Below the pieces are notes generated by a model, which saw nothing but the letters and a program-made list of their open reading frames with translations, ran no database searches and was not told the origin of the DNA. Both the position numbers and the translations under genes were made by a program. This document shows positions 26,865 through 35,453 of a DNA stretch of 64,000 nt, one piece after another. This stretch comes from Sphaerimonospora mesophila NBRC 14179 = JCM 3151 (GTDB taxonomy: Bacteria > Actinomycetota > Actinomycetes > Streptosporangiales > Streptosporangiaceae): the NCBI GenBank assembly GCA_001552515.1, contig BCRI01000002.1:84715-148714 (forward strand), in the 5' to 3' direction. Every line of letters starts with the position of its first letter. Positions within the stretch are counted from its first letter, which is position 1.

Positions 26865-28123
26865 CGGGACACCGCCCACGGCAGGTGCGCCAGGTTGGCC
26901 GCGACCAGCCGGTCGGCGAGATCGTCGGCGAGCGCCGCCTGCCCGACCAGCGGATGGGCCAGCAGCGCGGCCCTGACCCGGTCGGTGCCGCCGTCGCGTG
27001 CCGCGTCGAGGGCGAGCGTCTCGTAGGCGGAGACGTGGGCGATCAGCCCGCGGTAGAGCGGCTCGACGGGGTCGACGGGGACCGGCGCCGCTCCGTGCGC
27101 GCCGATCACCGCGGGGACCTCGATGACCGCGTCGTCGTCGAGGAACGGCAGCGTCCCCCCGTTGCGGGTGTTCACCACCTGGACGTCGCCCCGATCGCCG
27201 ATCAGCGAGGCGATCAGCGCCACGGCGGCCTCGGAGTAGAACGCGCCCCCGCGCTTCTCCAGCAGCTCGGGCTTGACGTCCACGCTCGGGTCGGCGTACA
27301 TCTCCAGCAGCTCGGCCTCGATGGCGGCGACCCGCGCCGCCCGGGACGGGCCGGCCTTCTGCTCCTCGACCACCTGATCGTGCTGGTAGTAGTAGCGCAG
27401 GTAGTACGACGGCACCGCGCCGAGGCGGCGGATCAGCTCCACCGGCAGGCCGGCCGCCTCGGCGAGTTCCTCGCCGTGGCCGTCGAGCGCCGCGGGGAGC
27501 ACGTCCTCGCCGTCGAGCCGTACGGCACGCACCCACGTGAGGTGGTTGAGCCCGACGTGGTCCAGGGAGATCCGGTCCGGGGTGACGCCCAGCGCGGCCG
27601 CGGCACGACGCTGGAACCCGATCGCCACGTTGCACAGCCCGATCGCGCGATGGCCCGCGTCGAGCAGCGCCCTGGTGACGATGCCGACGGGGTTGGTGAA
27701 GTCCACGATCCACGCGTCCGGGGCGTACGCGCGCACCCGATCGGCGATGCCCAGCACCACCGGGACCGTGCGCAGCGCCTTGGCGAGCCCGCCCGCGCCC
27801 GTGGTCTCCTGCCCGACGCAGCCGCACTCGAGGGGCAGGGTCTCGTCGACGTCGCGGGCGGCCTGACCGCCCACGCGCAACTGGATCAGCACGGCGGCGG
27901 CGCCCGCGACGCCGCGGTCCACCGTGGTGGAGGTGGTCACCCGGGCCGGGTGGCCGGCGCGGGCGAGCATCCGGGCCGCCATGGCGGCCACGAGGCCGAG
28001 GCGGTGTTCGTCCGGGTCGACGAGCACGATCTCCGAGATCGGCAGCTCGTCGCGCAGCCGGGCGAAACCGTCGATCAGTTCCGGCGTGTACGTGGAGCCG
28101 CCCCCGACAACGGCCAGTTTCAT
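26861..28123 (-). CDS. 6-phospho-beta-glucosidase, glycoside hydrolase family 4
   Basis: 420 residues. NAD-binding MKLAVVGGGSTYTPELIDG, the VGGQAARDVDETLPLECGCVGQETTGAGG loop, GLCNVAIG (Mn2+-binding Cys) and DHVGLNHLTWVR (Mn2+-binding His) define family GH4, which cleaves phosphorylated glucosides by an NAD-dependent oxidation-elimination mechanism. The substrate is usually a PTS product. Here there is no PTS gene and a sugar kinase follows, so phosphorylation probably happens after ABC import. Separated from the upstream permease gene by 56 bp containing three 15-bp repeats. Confidence 0.93.
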   Translation of the reverse strand: MKLAVVGGGSTYTPELIDGFARLRDELPISEIVLVDPDEHRLGLVAAMAARMLARAGHPARVTTSTTVDRGVAGAAAVLIQLRVGGQAARDVDETLPLECGCVGQETTGAGGLAKALRTVPVVLGIADRVRAYAPDAWIVDFTNPVGIVTRALLDAGHRAIGLCNVAIGFQRRAAAALGVTPDRISLDHVGLNHLTWVRAVRLDGEDVLPAALDGHGEELAEAAGLPVELIRRLGAVPSYYLRYYYQHDQVVEEQKAGPSRAARVAAIEAELLEMYADPSVDVKPELLEKRGGAFYSEAAVALIASLIGDRGDVQVVNTRNGGTLPFLDDDAVIEVPAVIGAHGAAPVPVDPVEPLYRGLIAHVSAYETLALDAARDGGTDRVRAALLAHPLVGQAALADDLADRLVAANLAHLPWAVSR

Positions 28124-28142
28124 GTGATGTCAACGTCCCTTC

Positions 28143-28188
28143 GTTCGCCTCATTGACGTTCGTCTCATTGACGTTCGCCTCATTTGAC
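28143..28188. repeat. three tandem 15-16-bp repeats at the 3' end of a permease gene
   Basis: Units at 28143-28157, 28158-28172 and 28173-28188 read (minus strand) GTCAATGAGGCGAAC, GTCAATGAGACGAAC and GTCAAATGAGGCGAAC. The last contains the permease stop codon TGA, so the array looks like a triplication of the gene's own 3' end into the spacer before GH4. Confidence 0.85.
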
Positions 28189-29079
28189 GCCGGTCAGCTT
28201 GACGCCCTCGATGAAGACCCTCTGCGCGAAGAAGAACACGATGATCACCGGGGCTATCACGAGAAGGGTGGCGGCCATCGTGAGGTTCCACTGGACGCGG
28301 TGGACCGACCGGAACGCGGCCAGGCCGAGCGACAGCGTCCAGTGGTCCAGGTCGGTCCGGGCGTAGAGCAGCGGCCCGTAGTAGTCGTTCCAGCAGTAGA
28401 AGAAGTTGAACAGGGCCACGGCGGCGATCGCCGGGCGGGCCATCGGCAGGATCACCCGCACCAGCGTCCGGACCTCCCCGCATCCGTCGACCTTGGCGGC
28501 GTCGGAGTACTCGCGCGGGATCGTGATCAGGAACTGCCGGAGCAGGAAGATCGAGAACGCGTCGCCCAGCAGCATCGGAATGATGAGCGGCCAGAGGGTG
28601 CCGGTGAGCTGGAGCCTCGCCCAGATGAGATAGACGGGCACGGCCACGACCTGCGGCGGCAGCATCATCATGGTGATGACCAGCAGGAACGCGAGCTTCC
28701 TGCCGCGGAAGCGGAACCGCGCCAGCGCGTACGCCACCGGGACCGACGACAGCAGCATGAACACGGTGGCCAGGCCCGAGTACATGATTGTGTTGCCGAT
28801 CCAGGTGAGCAGCGGCGCCTTCTCGAAGATCTCGGCGAAGTTGTCCCAGTTCCACGTCCTCGGCCACAGCTGCGAGGTGAGCGCCTGGTCGTCGTCCATC
28901 AGCGCCGTCAGCGTGATGAACACCAGCGGCCCGAGGAACATGATCGACAGGGCGATCGCCAGCGAGTGGTGGGCGATCCACAGGAGCGCCTGCCGCCACC
29001 TGACCGACGCGGCGGTGGCGGTCCCGGCGGTGGGGGGCGTCCTGGCCGGGACGCGGGAGGGCGAGGCGGTGGTCGTCAT
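28180..29079 (-). CDS. carbohydrate ABC transporter permease (MalG-like)
   Basis: 299 residues with six predicted membrane spans. The EAA loop is EYSDAAKVDGCGEVRTLVRVILPMARPAI, which contacts the ATPase. Typical of CUT1 inner-membrane permeases (ALARFRFRGRKLAFLLVITMMMLPPQV). A disordered Thr/Pro N-terminus precedes the first span. ATG overlaps the stop of the other permease gene (ATGA). Its stop codon lies in a short repeat array. No ATPase gene is in this operon, so a shared MsiK-type ATPase elsewhere is probable. Confidence 0.92.
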   Translation of the reverse strand: MTTTASPSRVPARTPPTAGTATAASVRWRQALLWIAHHSLAIALSIMFLGPLVFITLTALMDDDQALTSQLWPRTWNWDNFAEIFEKAPLLTWIGNTIMYSGLATVFMLLSSVPVAYALARFRFRGRKLAFLLVITMMMLPPQVVAVPVYLIWARLQLTGTLWPLIIPMLLGDAFSIFLLRQFLITIPREYSDAAKVDGCGEVRTLVRVILPMARPAIAAVALFNFFYCWNDYYGPLLYARTDLDHWTLSLGLAAFRSVHRVQWNLTMAATLLVIAPVIIVFFFAQRVFIEGVKLTGVK

Positions 29080-30062
29080 GCCTCCTCCTCGGCGAAGCCG
29101 CGGAACTGCCGCAGCAGGACGAGCGTGAACATCATCGAGACGGCGAACAGCACCAGCGCCAGCACGCACGCGTAGCCCATCGCGAAGTCGCGGAAGCCCT
29201 GGTGGTAGAGCCATTCCGGGAACGTCAGCGTCGACTGGTCGGGGTAGCCCGGGGTGAACACCGACCCGGCCGAGTCGGTGGACCCCGAGGCGACCCGTGC
29301 CGCGATCATGGCCTGGGTGAAGTACTGCAGGGCCTGGATGACCCCGGTCACCGCGGCGAACATCACCACCGGCCGGATCACCGGCAGCGTGATCCGGTAG
29401 AACCGCTGCCAGGCCCCGGCGCCGTCGATCGCGGCGGCCTCGTAGAGCTGCTTGGGCACGTCCAGCAGGGCGGCCAAGAAGATCACCATGAGGTCGCCGA
29501 CCGACCAGAGGGCGAGCATGGTCAGCCCCCACTTCGACCAGGCCGGATCGCCGAACCAGTCGGGGGACGGGATGCCCACGGCGGACAGGATGGCCTGCAC
29601 CGGGCCGGTGCCCGGGTTCAGCAGGTACACGAACCCGAGCGTCCCGGCGACCACCGGCACCAGCGACGGCAGATAGAAGATCGTACGGAACACGCCCACG
29701 CCGGCCTTCAACCTGGTGACCAGCTGGGCCACGCCGAGGCCGAACAGCACCCGCAGCGGCACCATGATCACGACGAGCCACAGCGTGTTCCTGATCGCCC
29801 GCCAGGCCGCCTCGTCCTCCATGAAGTACCGGTAGTTCAGCAGGCCCACCGGCTCCAGCGTGAACATGTCGTACCGCTGGAAGGAGAAGTAGACGGTGGC
29901 GAGCAGCGGGTACAGGAAGAAGACGGCGAACCCGACGATCCACGGGGAGAGCCAGAGCAGCGCGCGGAGGTCGTCGCGCCGGCCTCGGCCACGACCTCGG
30001 CCAGAGCCTCGATCGCGGACTCGACCGGCGAGCGGGCCGGGCAGGTCGGAGACGTGGGCCAT
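29076..30062 (-). CDS. carbohydrate ABC transporter permease (MalF-like)
   Basis: 328 residues with six predicted spans. Opens with a short Arg/Gly-rich cytoplasmic tail (RDRGSGRGRGRGRRDD), then LLWLSPWIVGFAVFFLYPLLATVYFSFQRYD, and the EAA loop KQLYEAAAIDGAGAWQRFYRITLPVIRPV. Forms a heterodimeric channel with the following permease. ATGA overlap with that gene and a 3-bp gap from the binding-protein gene show a single operon. Confidence 0.92.
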   Translation of the reverse strand: MAHVSDLPGPLAGRVRDRGSGRGRGRGRRDDLRALLWLSPWIVGFAVFFLYPLLATVYFSFQRYDMFTLEPVGLLNYRYFMEDEAAWRAIRNTLWLVVIMVPLRVLFGLGVAQLVTRLKAGVGVFRTIFYLPSLVPVVAGTLGFVYLLNPGTGPVQAILSAVGIPSPDWFGDPAWSKWGLTMLALWSVGDLMVIFLAALLDVPKQLYEAAAIDGAGAWQRFYRITLPVIRPVVMFAAVTGVIQALQYFTQAMIAARVASGSTDSAGSVFTPGYPDQSTLTFPEWLYHQGFRDFAMGYACVLALVLFAVSMMFTLVLLRQFRGFAEEEA

Positions 30063-30065
30063 CGA

Positions 30066-31400
30066 TCAGCCGCCCGAGGTCAGCTTCAGCTTGTCGTCGA
30101 TGGTCTTGTCCACCTCGGCGAGCAGTGCGTCCAGGTCCTTGGCCCGGCCGGACTCCCACTTGATGTGCGCCTCCTGCAGCGTCTGCTGGTTGAAGGCCGA
30201 GTTGATGTGGGCGGGCAGCGTGGTGCTGTTCGGGTCGGCGAAGATGTCGAGGAAGGTCTGGAAGCGCTCGTCCTTCTTCAGGTCGGGCGAGGCCAGCGCC
30301 GGCAGCGTGCTCGGCACGTTGCGTATCGCGTTCGACAGCGTGACCAGGGCGTCGGTGTCGGTGCTCAGATACTTGACCAGCTCCCAGCCGGCCTCGGCGT
30401 GCTTGGCGCCGCGCGGGATGCCGATGACGGTGCCGGTGATGTAGCCGGCGCCGTAACGCTCGGCCTGGTCGTCGCCGACGGGGAGCGGCGCGGTGCCGTA
30501 ATCGAGGTCGGGGGCGCCGTCGGCGAGCATGGCGACCCGCCACTCGCCGTCGATGGCCATCGCGACCTTGCCCTTGTGGAAGGGGTTGTCGGCCGACCAC
30601 TCGTCGCCGAAGCTCTTGCGGAACTTCTCGAGCTTGTCGTAGCCGAACCAGTCGGTCAGCTCCTTCTGCCAGGTCATCAGCTTCTTCCACTGCGGATCGG
30701 AGCCGATGGCCGAGGTGCCGTCCGGGTTGGTCCACTTCGCGCCGACCATGACCCCGGTGTGGATCGGGGCGTTCTCGTACATCTGGCTGATCGGCATGAA
30801 CCCGGCGACCTCGATGTCGCCCTTGTCGTTCTTGACCGTGAGTTTCTTGGCGAGGTCGGCCAGCTCGCTCAGCGTCTTGGGCGGCTGGTTGCCCTGCATG
30901 AGCTTCTTGTTGTAGTAGAGCCCGTAGGCGTCGGCGAGCATGGGCAGCACGCACCGCTTGCCGTCGTACTGCGTGTACTCGTCGATCACCTTCGGGAACA
31001 GGGTCGCCGCGTCGATCTCGCTCGCCGTCAGGTACGGATTCAGATCCTGGAAGATGCCGGTCTTGCAGAACTGCGCGACGCTGTCGGTGGTGAACGACAG
31101 GGCGACGTCGGGCGGGTTGCCGCCGCGGACCGACTGGATGATCTGGTCGTCCTGGATGGCCTTGGTGGCCTTCACCGTGATCCAGGGGAACTTCTGCTTG
31201 AAGCCGGCGAGCGTGTCCTCGAACGCCTTGAGCTCGCTGTCGGCACTGAAACCGTGCCAGAACTCGATGGTGACGGGGGTCTGATCGGCGGGGCTCGCCC
31301 CGACCTTCGGCGGGCCGGCGGACTCGGTGCCGGCCGTGCAGGCGGTGAGCAGGGCGAGACCGGCGGCGGCCGCCGCGGAGATCACGAACGGACGTCTCAT
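30066..31400 (-). CDS. extracellular sugar-binding lipoprotein of ABC importer
   Basis: 444 residues. Signal peptide with lipobox LTAC, Cys at residue 21, so it is lipid-anchored outside the membrane. Bacterial solute-binding family 1 features include EFWHGFSADSELKAFEDTLAGFKQKFPWI, GGNPPDVALSF, YGLYYNKKLM, FHKGKVAMAIDGEWR and YGTAPLP. Delivers the sugar to the permease pair encoded next. ATG overlaps the stop codon of the ROK regulator (ATGA). Sugar identity cannot be read from sequence; the GH4 gene suggests a beta-glucoside. Confidence 0.92.
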   Translation of the reverse strand: MRRPFVISAAAAAGLALLTACTAGTESAGPPKVGASPADQTPVTIEFWHGFSADSELKAFEDTLAGFKQKFPWITVKATKAIQDDQIIQSVRGGNPPDVALSFTTDSVAQFCKTGIFQDLNPYLTASEIDAATLFPKVIDEYTQYDGKRCVLPMLADAYGLYYNKKLMQGNQPPKTLSELADLAKKLTVKNDKGDIEVAGFMPISQMYENAPIHTGVMVGAKWTNPDGTSAIGSDPQWKKLMTWQKELTDWFGYDKLEKFRKSFGDEWSADNPFHKGKVAMAIDGEWRVAMLADGAPDLDYGTAPLPVGDDQAERYGAGYITGTVIGIPRGAKHAEAGWELVKYLSTDTDALVTLSNAIRNVPSTLPALASPDLKKDERFQTFLDIFADPNSTTLPAHINSAFNQQTLQEAHIKWESGRAKDLDALLAEVDKTIDDKLKLTSGG

Positions 31401-32626
31401 TTCGGGGGGTGCCTTTCTTTCACGGAAAAGTGATCATCGGAGATCAGCGGGCCGAACAGCTCGTCGCGGGTCGCGTCGAGGGCGAGGTCGAGGGCGCCGG
31501 CGAGGACCGGGTTCCCCTCGACGGCGGACAGCCGCACCGGGGGCCGCGGGATCGTCAGCGCGTGCAGTTCCCGCTCGACGAGCCCGCGCAGGATCTCGCC
31601 CCCGGCCAGCGGCACCCCGCCGGACAGCACGACGACCTCGGGGTCGACCACCGCGGTGATCGAGGCGAGGCCGAGCGCGAGACGGGCGGCCACCTGACCG
31701 AGTGCGGCGCGCGCCGCCTCCGCCCGGTCGCCGCCCCCGTGGATCGCCGCCACGGCGTTCCGTACGGCCTTGGCCGGGCTGGGCCCGCGCAGGCCGTGGG
31801 CGCGCAGGACGCTCAGCACGGCGATGCCGCCCGAGAGCGCCTGGAATCCGTGCCGGGCCCGTTTGCCGACGTCGCGGGCGGTGGGGGCGCCGATCACCGG
31901 CATGTAGCCGATCTCGCCGGCGCCGCCCGTCGCGCCCCGGTGCAGCTTTCCGTCCAGGACCATGGCCGCCCCCAGGCCCTCCTCGGCCCACAGCAGCACG
32001 AAGTCGCGGTGGCCCCGCGCCGCGCCGCGCGACCGCTCGGCCTGGGCGGCGAGGTTCACGTCGTTCTCGATGTCGACCGGCACGCCGATCCCGTCGCGCA
32101 GCGTGCCGACCACGTCGGGAACGTGCCAGCCGGGGATGTGCGCCGCGTAGCCGAGGCGGCCGGTCGAGGGGTCGACCGCGCCGCCGATGCCGATGACGAC
32201 GCGGCTCAAGGCGGACGGGGTGAGCCCGGCGGGGTAGCAGGCGCCGCCGAGCGCGGCACGCACCCGTTCCACCACGTCACCGCCGGTGCGGCCGGGGGTG
32301 GGCATGCGGTGTGCGGCGACCACGGCCCCCGTGATGTCCGCCACGGCCACCTCGATCCTGGCCGGGGTCACGTCGAGCGCCGCAGCGTGCGCCGCGCGGG
32401 GATCGATCCGGTACAGCTCGGCCGTACGGCCCGGCATGCCCTCGCGGATGCCGTCCAGCACGACGAGGCCGGCCTCCTGGAGCCTGGACAGCAGCTGGGA
32501 GGCGGTGGGCTTGGACAGCCCGATGAGCGCGCCCAGCTCCGGCCGGGTGAGCGGACCCCGTTCCAGCAGCACTCTGAGCGCGGCGCCGTCGTTGATCGCC
32601 CGCAGCAGGCTCGGCGTGCCCGCCAT
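31397..32626 (-). CDS. ROK family transcriptional repressor of the sugar operon
   Basis: 409 residues. N-terminal winged helix (LLRAINDGAALRVLLERGPLTRPELGALIGLSKPTASQLLSRLQEAG), then a ROK domain (ALDVTPARIEVAVADITGAVVAA, VVIGIGGAVDP, VDIENDVNLAAQAE, GLASITAVVDPEVVVLSGGV). The usual ROK zinc site (Cys-x-Cys-Gly) is absent and the ExGH motif reads EIGY, so ligand sensing may differ. ATG 32626 is preferred; a GTG at 32671 in frame is possible. A perfect palindrome lies 48-66 bp upstream of the ATG, probably its own operator. First gene of the operon. Confidence 0.88.
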   Translation of the reverse strand: MAGTPSLLRAINDGAALRVLLERGPLTRPELGALIGLSKPTASQLLSRLQEAGLVVLDGIREGMPGRTAELYRIDPRAAHAAALDVTPARIEVAVADITGAVVAAHRMPTPGRTGGDVVERVRAALGGACYPAGLTPSALSRVVIGIGGAVDPSTGRLGYAAHIPGWHVPDVVGTLRDGIGVPVDIENDVNLAAQAERSRGAARGHRDFVLLWAEEGLGAAMVLDGKLHRGATGGAGEIGYMPVIGAPTARDVGKRARHGFQALSGGIAVLSVLRAHGLRGPSPAKAVRNAVAAIHGGGDRAEAARAALGQVAARLALGLASITAVVDPEVVVLSGGVPLAGGEILRGLVERELHALTIPRPPVRLSAVEGNPVLAGALDLALDATRDELFGPLISDDHFSVKERHPPK

Positions 32627-32673
32627 GGGCCGCTCGCTCGCCGGTCGCCCCTCCAACCTGGCCCTCCACACAT

Positions 32674-32692
32674 GTTAGGAAAGTTTCCTAAC
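32674..32692. promoter_or_regulatory. palindromic operator of the ROK-controlled sugar operon
   Basis: GTTAGGAAAGTTTCCTAAC is a perfect palindrome apart from its central base. It lies upstream of the ROK gene. On the minus strand a TATAAG -10-like box at 32692-32697 overlaps its edge, so a bound repressor would block transcription start. The sequence resembles ROK-family operators. Confidence 0.7.
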
Positions 32693-32786
32693 TTATAGAG
32701 GTCGTGTTCCCCGGTGTCAATGGCGTGGCGTCCCCGCAACCGAGCTGTGACCCGCGGGTCGCGCGGCCACTACAATCTGTCGGCCT

Positions 32787-35084
32787 ATGTCTGAGACTTC
32801 GGCGGGTGAGCTGGCCCGGGAACAGAAGTACGTCGCCGCGCTGTACCGGCGCCTCGACGTGCTGCGCGAACGCACGCGCAGACAGCTTGACGACGTGCTG
32901 GCCCAGGGCGCCTCGGGCACACACCAGAACCGCTCCGAGCGCGATTCGTTCGCCGACATGTACGCCCAGCGCCTGGCCCGGCTGTGGGCGGTGGAGGACC
33001 GGCTGTGCTTCGGCAGGCTGGACCTCGCCGACGACGACCTCGCCGACGAGACCACGCTGTACATCGGCCGCATCGGCCTGTCCGACGACGAGCAGCACCG
33101 CCTGCTCATCGACTGGCGCGCCCCGGTCGCCCAGCCGTTCTACCGGGCGACGCCGGCGGCGCCCATGGGAGTGACCCGCCGGCGCCACCTGCACACCAAG
33201 GGCCGCACCGTCACCGGCGTCGACGACGACCTGCTCGACCTCGACCGTCTCACCGAAGCCGACCGGGCCACGCTGAACGGCGAGGCCGCCCTGCTGGCCG
33301 CGCTGGACGAGCGGCGCACCGGGCGGATGCGCGACATCGTGGCCACCATCCAGGCCGAACAGGACGCGATCATCAGGAGCGACCTGAACGGCGTCCTCGT
33401 CGTCCAGGGCGGGCCGGGTACGGGAAAGACCGTGGTGGCGCTGCACCGTGCGGCCTACCTCCTGTACACCTACCGCGAGCGCCTGGAACGGCGGGGCGTG
33501 CTCGTCATCGGGCCCAACCCGACGTTCATGCGCTACATCGAACAGGTCCTGCCCTCGCTCGGCGAGACCGACGTGCTGCTGTCCACGATCGGAGAGCTCT
33601 ATCCCGGGGTCAGCGGGACCCGCCAGGATCCCCCCGACGCCGCCGCGATCAAGGGATCGGCCCGGATGGCCGAGGTGGTGGCGGCCGCCGTACGCGAGCG
33701 GCAGCGGGTGCCGGACCGGCCACTGGAGATCAGACTCGACAAGTTCACGCTGCGGCTCGACGTCAAGTCCTTCGAGGCCGCGCGGGCGAAGGCGCTGCGC
33801 AGCCGCAAACCGCACAACGAGGCGCGGCCGGTCTTCGTCCGGCACCTGCTGAACACGTTGACCAGGCAGGCCGCCCGGCGGCTGGGCCGCGGCATGCTCG
33901 ACGAGGCCGACTTCGCCGACCTGCGCGAGGAGCTGCGGACCGAGGAGCCGGTGCGGACCGCGCTCAACCGGCTCTGGCCGTACCTCACCCCGCAGCGCCT
34001 GCTGATCACCCTGTTCACCTCCGCCGAACGGATGGCCGCAGCCGGGCTGACCGAGAAGGAGCGTGAGTCGCTGCTGCGGGAGCCGCCCCGGCCGGGAGAG
34101 GGTGCCGGCTGGTGGAGCGAGGCGGACGTCCCGCTGCTCGACGAGGCCGCCGAACTGCTCGGCGAAATCGACGAGGGGGTGGTCCGGGCGGCCAGGCTCG
34201 CCGAGGAGGAGCGGCTGGAGCGGATCGCCTACGCCAGGGAGGTCCTGCAGCTGACCGGCATGGCCGACATCATGGACGCCGAGCGCTTCGCCGCCCGTCA
34301 GCAGGCCGAGGAGATCCACCTGACCACGGCGGAGCGTGCGGCGCGCGACCGCACCTGGGCGTTCGGCCATGTGATCGTCGACGAGGCGCAGGAGCTGTCG
34401 GAGATGGCCTGGCGGATGGTCATGCGCCGCTGCCCGAGCCGGTCGATGACCGTCGTCGGCGACATCGCCCAGACCGGCTCGGCCGCCGGCGCGGCGAGCT
34501 GGGGCCGGATGCTGGATCCGTACGTCAAGGGCCGCTGGCGCGAGGCCGTCCTGACCGTGAACTACCGCACCCCGGCCGAGCTGATGGCGGTGGCCGCCCG
34601 GGTGCTGGAGCTGGTCGGGCCCGACCTGAAGGCGCCGGAGTCGGTGCGCGAGACCGGTGAACGGCCCTGGGCGCTGCACGTGGCGGACCTGGCCGGGCTG
34701 GGACCGGTGGTCCGCGAGGAGATCGTCGAGGGGGGCCGCCTCGTCGTGATCGTCCCGGCATCGTCGGAGCGGGAGATCGGGGCGGTGATCTCCGCCACTG
34801 TGCCGGCGGCCGTCGCCGGGCCGGGACCCGCCGCCCTCGACGCGCCGGTCGCCGTGCTGAGCGTGGCGGACGCCAAGGGACTCGAGTTCGACTCGGTGAT
34901 CGTGGTCGAGCCGTCGCGGATCCTGGCGGAGTCGGCCCGGGGGCCGAGCGACCTCTACGTCGCGCTGACCCGGGCCACCCGGCGCCTCGGCGTGGTGCAC
35001 ACCGGTGCGCTGCCCCCCGCCCTGGCCGGTCTGACCGCGGTGACCGGCATACGAGGCGACAGGCGTACAAATGGCCGTGGATGA
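32787..35084 (+). CDS. HelD-type UvrD/Rep-like ATPase (RNA polymerase recycling factor)
   Basis: 765 residues. N-terminal coiled-coil arm (SAGELAREQKYVAALYRRLDVLRERTRRQLDDVL), Walker A VVQGGPGTGKTVVALHRA (near residues 205-222), long insertion, DEAQ box VIVDEAQELSEMAWRM, VVGDIAQTGS, and motif VI region SDLYVALTRATRRLGVVH. HelD proteins release RNA polymerase from DNA; some actinobacterial relatives (HelR) protect it from rifamycins. I see no rifamycin-associated palindrome upstream. A TACAAT -10 box at 32771-32776 lies 10 nt before the ATG. Divergent from the ROK operon. Confidence 0.88.
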   Translation: MSETSAGELAREQKYVAALYRRLDVLRERTRRQLDDVLAQGASGTHQNRSERDSFADMYAQRLARLWAVEDRLCFGRLDLADDDLADETTLYIGRIGLSDDEQHRLLIDWRAPVAQPFYRATPAAPMGVTRRRHLHTKGRTVTGVDDDLLDLDRLTEADRATLNGEAALLAALDERRTGRMRDIVATIQAEQDAIIRSDLNGVLVVQGGPGTGKTVVALHRAAYLLYTYRERLERRGVLVIGPNPTFMRYIEQVLPSLGETDVLLSTIGELYPGVSGTRQDPPDAAAIKGSARMAEVVAAAVRERQRVPDRPLEIRLDKFTLRLDVKSFEAARAKALRSRKPHNEARPVFVRHLLNTLTRQAARRLGRGMLDEADFADLREELRTEEPVRTALNRLWPYLTPQRLLITLFTSAERMAAAGLTEKERESLLREPPRPGEGAGWWSEADVPLLDEAAELLGEIDEGVVRAARLAEEERLERIAYAREVLQLTGMADIMDAERFAARQQAEEIHLTTAERAARDRTWAFGHVIVDEAQELSEMAWRMVMRRCPSRSMTVVGDIAQTGSAAGAASWGRMLDPYVKGRWREAVLTVNYRTPAELMAVAARVLELVGPDLKAPESVRETGERPWALHVADLAGLGPVVREEIVEGGRLVVIVPASSEREIGAVISATVPAAVAGPGPAALDAPVAVLSVADAKGLEFDSVIVVEPSRILAESARGPSDLYVALTRATRRLGVVHTGALPPALAGLTAVTGIRGDRRTNGRG

Positions 35085-35453
35085 CCCGCCCGATGCTCCC
35101 CAGCTGCGGAAAGTTGACATTACCGCTGATTGGGGCTCGGTTGACATCTGCGCTGAGGTCGGTAGTTTGCTGCGAGTCCAGCACGGGACTGACCGGTTGG
35201 CCGTCTCCTGGCGCCATCGACTCCTGCGTCCGTGACGGAGAGTGACTCCGTCTGCACAGCCAGGCGCAGAGCGATGTTCCGCGGGGCCGGGGCACCCCAG
35301 CCGGCCGGGGGGTTGGACCCAGGGAAGGGGTCCGGGCACCCAGTAGACAACGGTCTCCGCGCCCGTCGCCGGCGGGACGGAACCGGTCCGAAGGGCAGCC
35401 CGGGCCCCCTTCCGCCCGGCACCCCCTCCCGGCGGCGGCACTAGAGTGTGCCC
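35085..35453. other. 369-bp intergenic region with paired TTGACA motifs
   Basis: No gene supported. GTTGACAT occurs twice (about 35112 and 35139), 27 bp apart, followed by AT-richer sequence, so the left part may contain promoters. GACGGAG-N5-CTCCGTC near 35233 is a short hairpin. The right part is G/C-runs leading to the lnt start. Confidence 0.4.
35442..35447 (+). promoter_or_regulatory. -10 box of leaderless lnt
   Basis: TAGAGT followed by 6 nt and a GTG at 35454; supports that start over the GTG at 35448. Confidence 0.45.

Noticed and set aside
32701..32786. Rifamycin-associated palindrome upstream of the HelD gene
   Set aside because: No matching inverted repeat found, so the gene cannot be called helR from its promoter.
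35232..35444. Small coding frame before lnt
   Set aside because: Arg/Gly/Pro-rich shadow-like composition, no ribosome-binding site or family.
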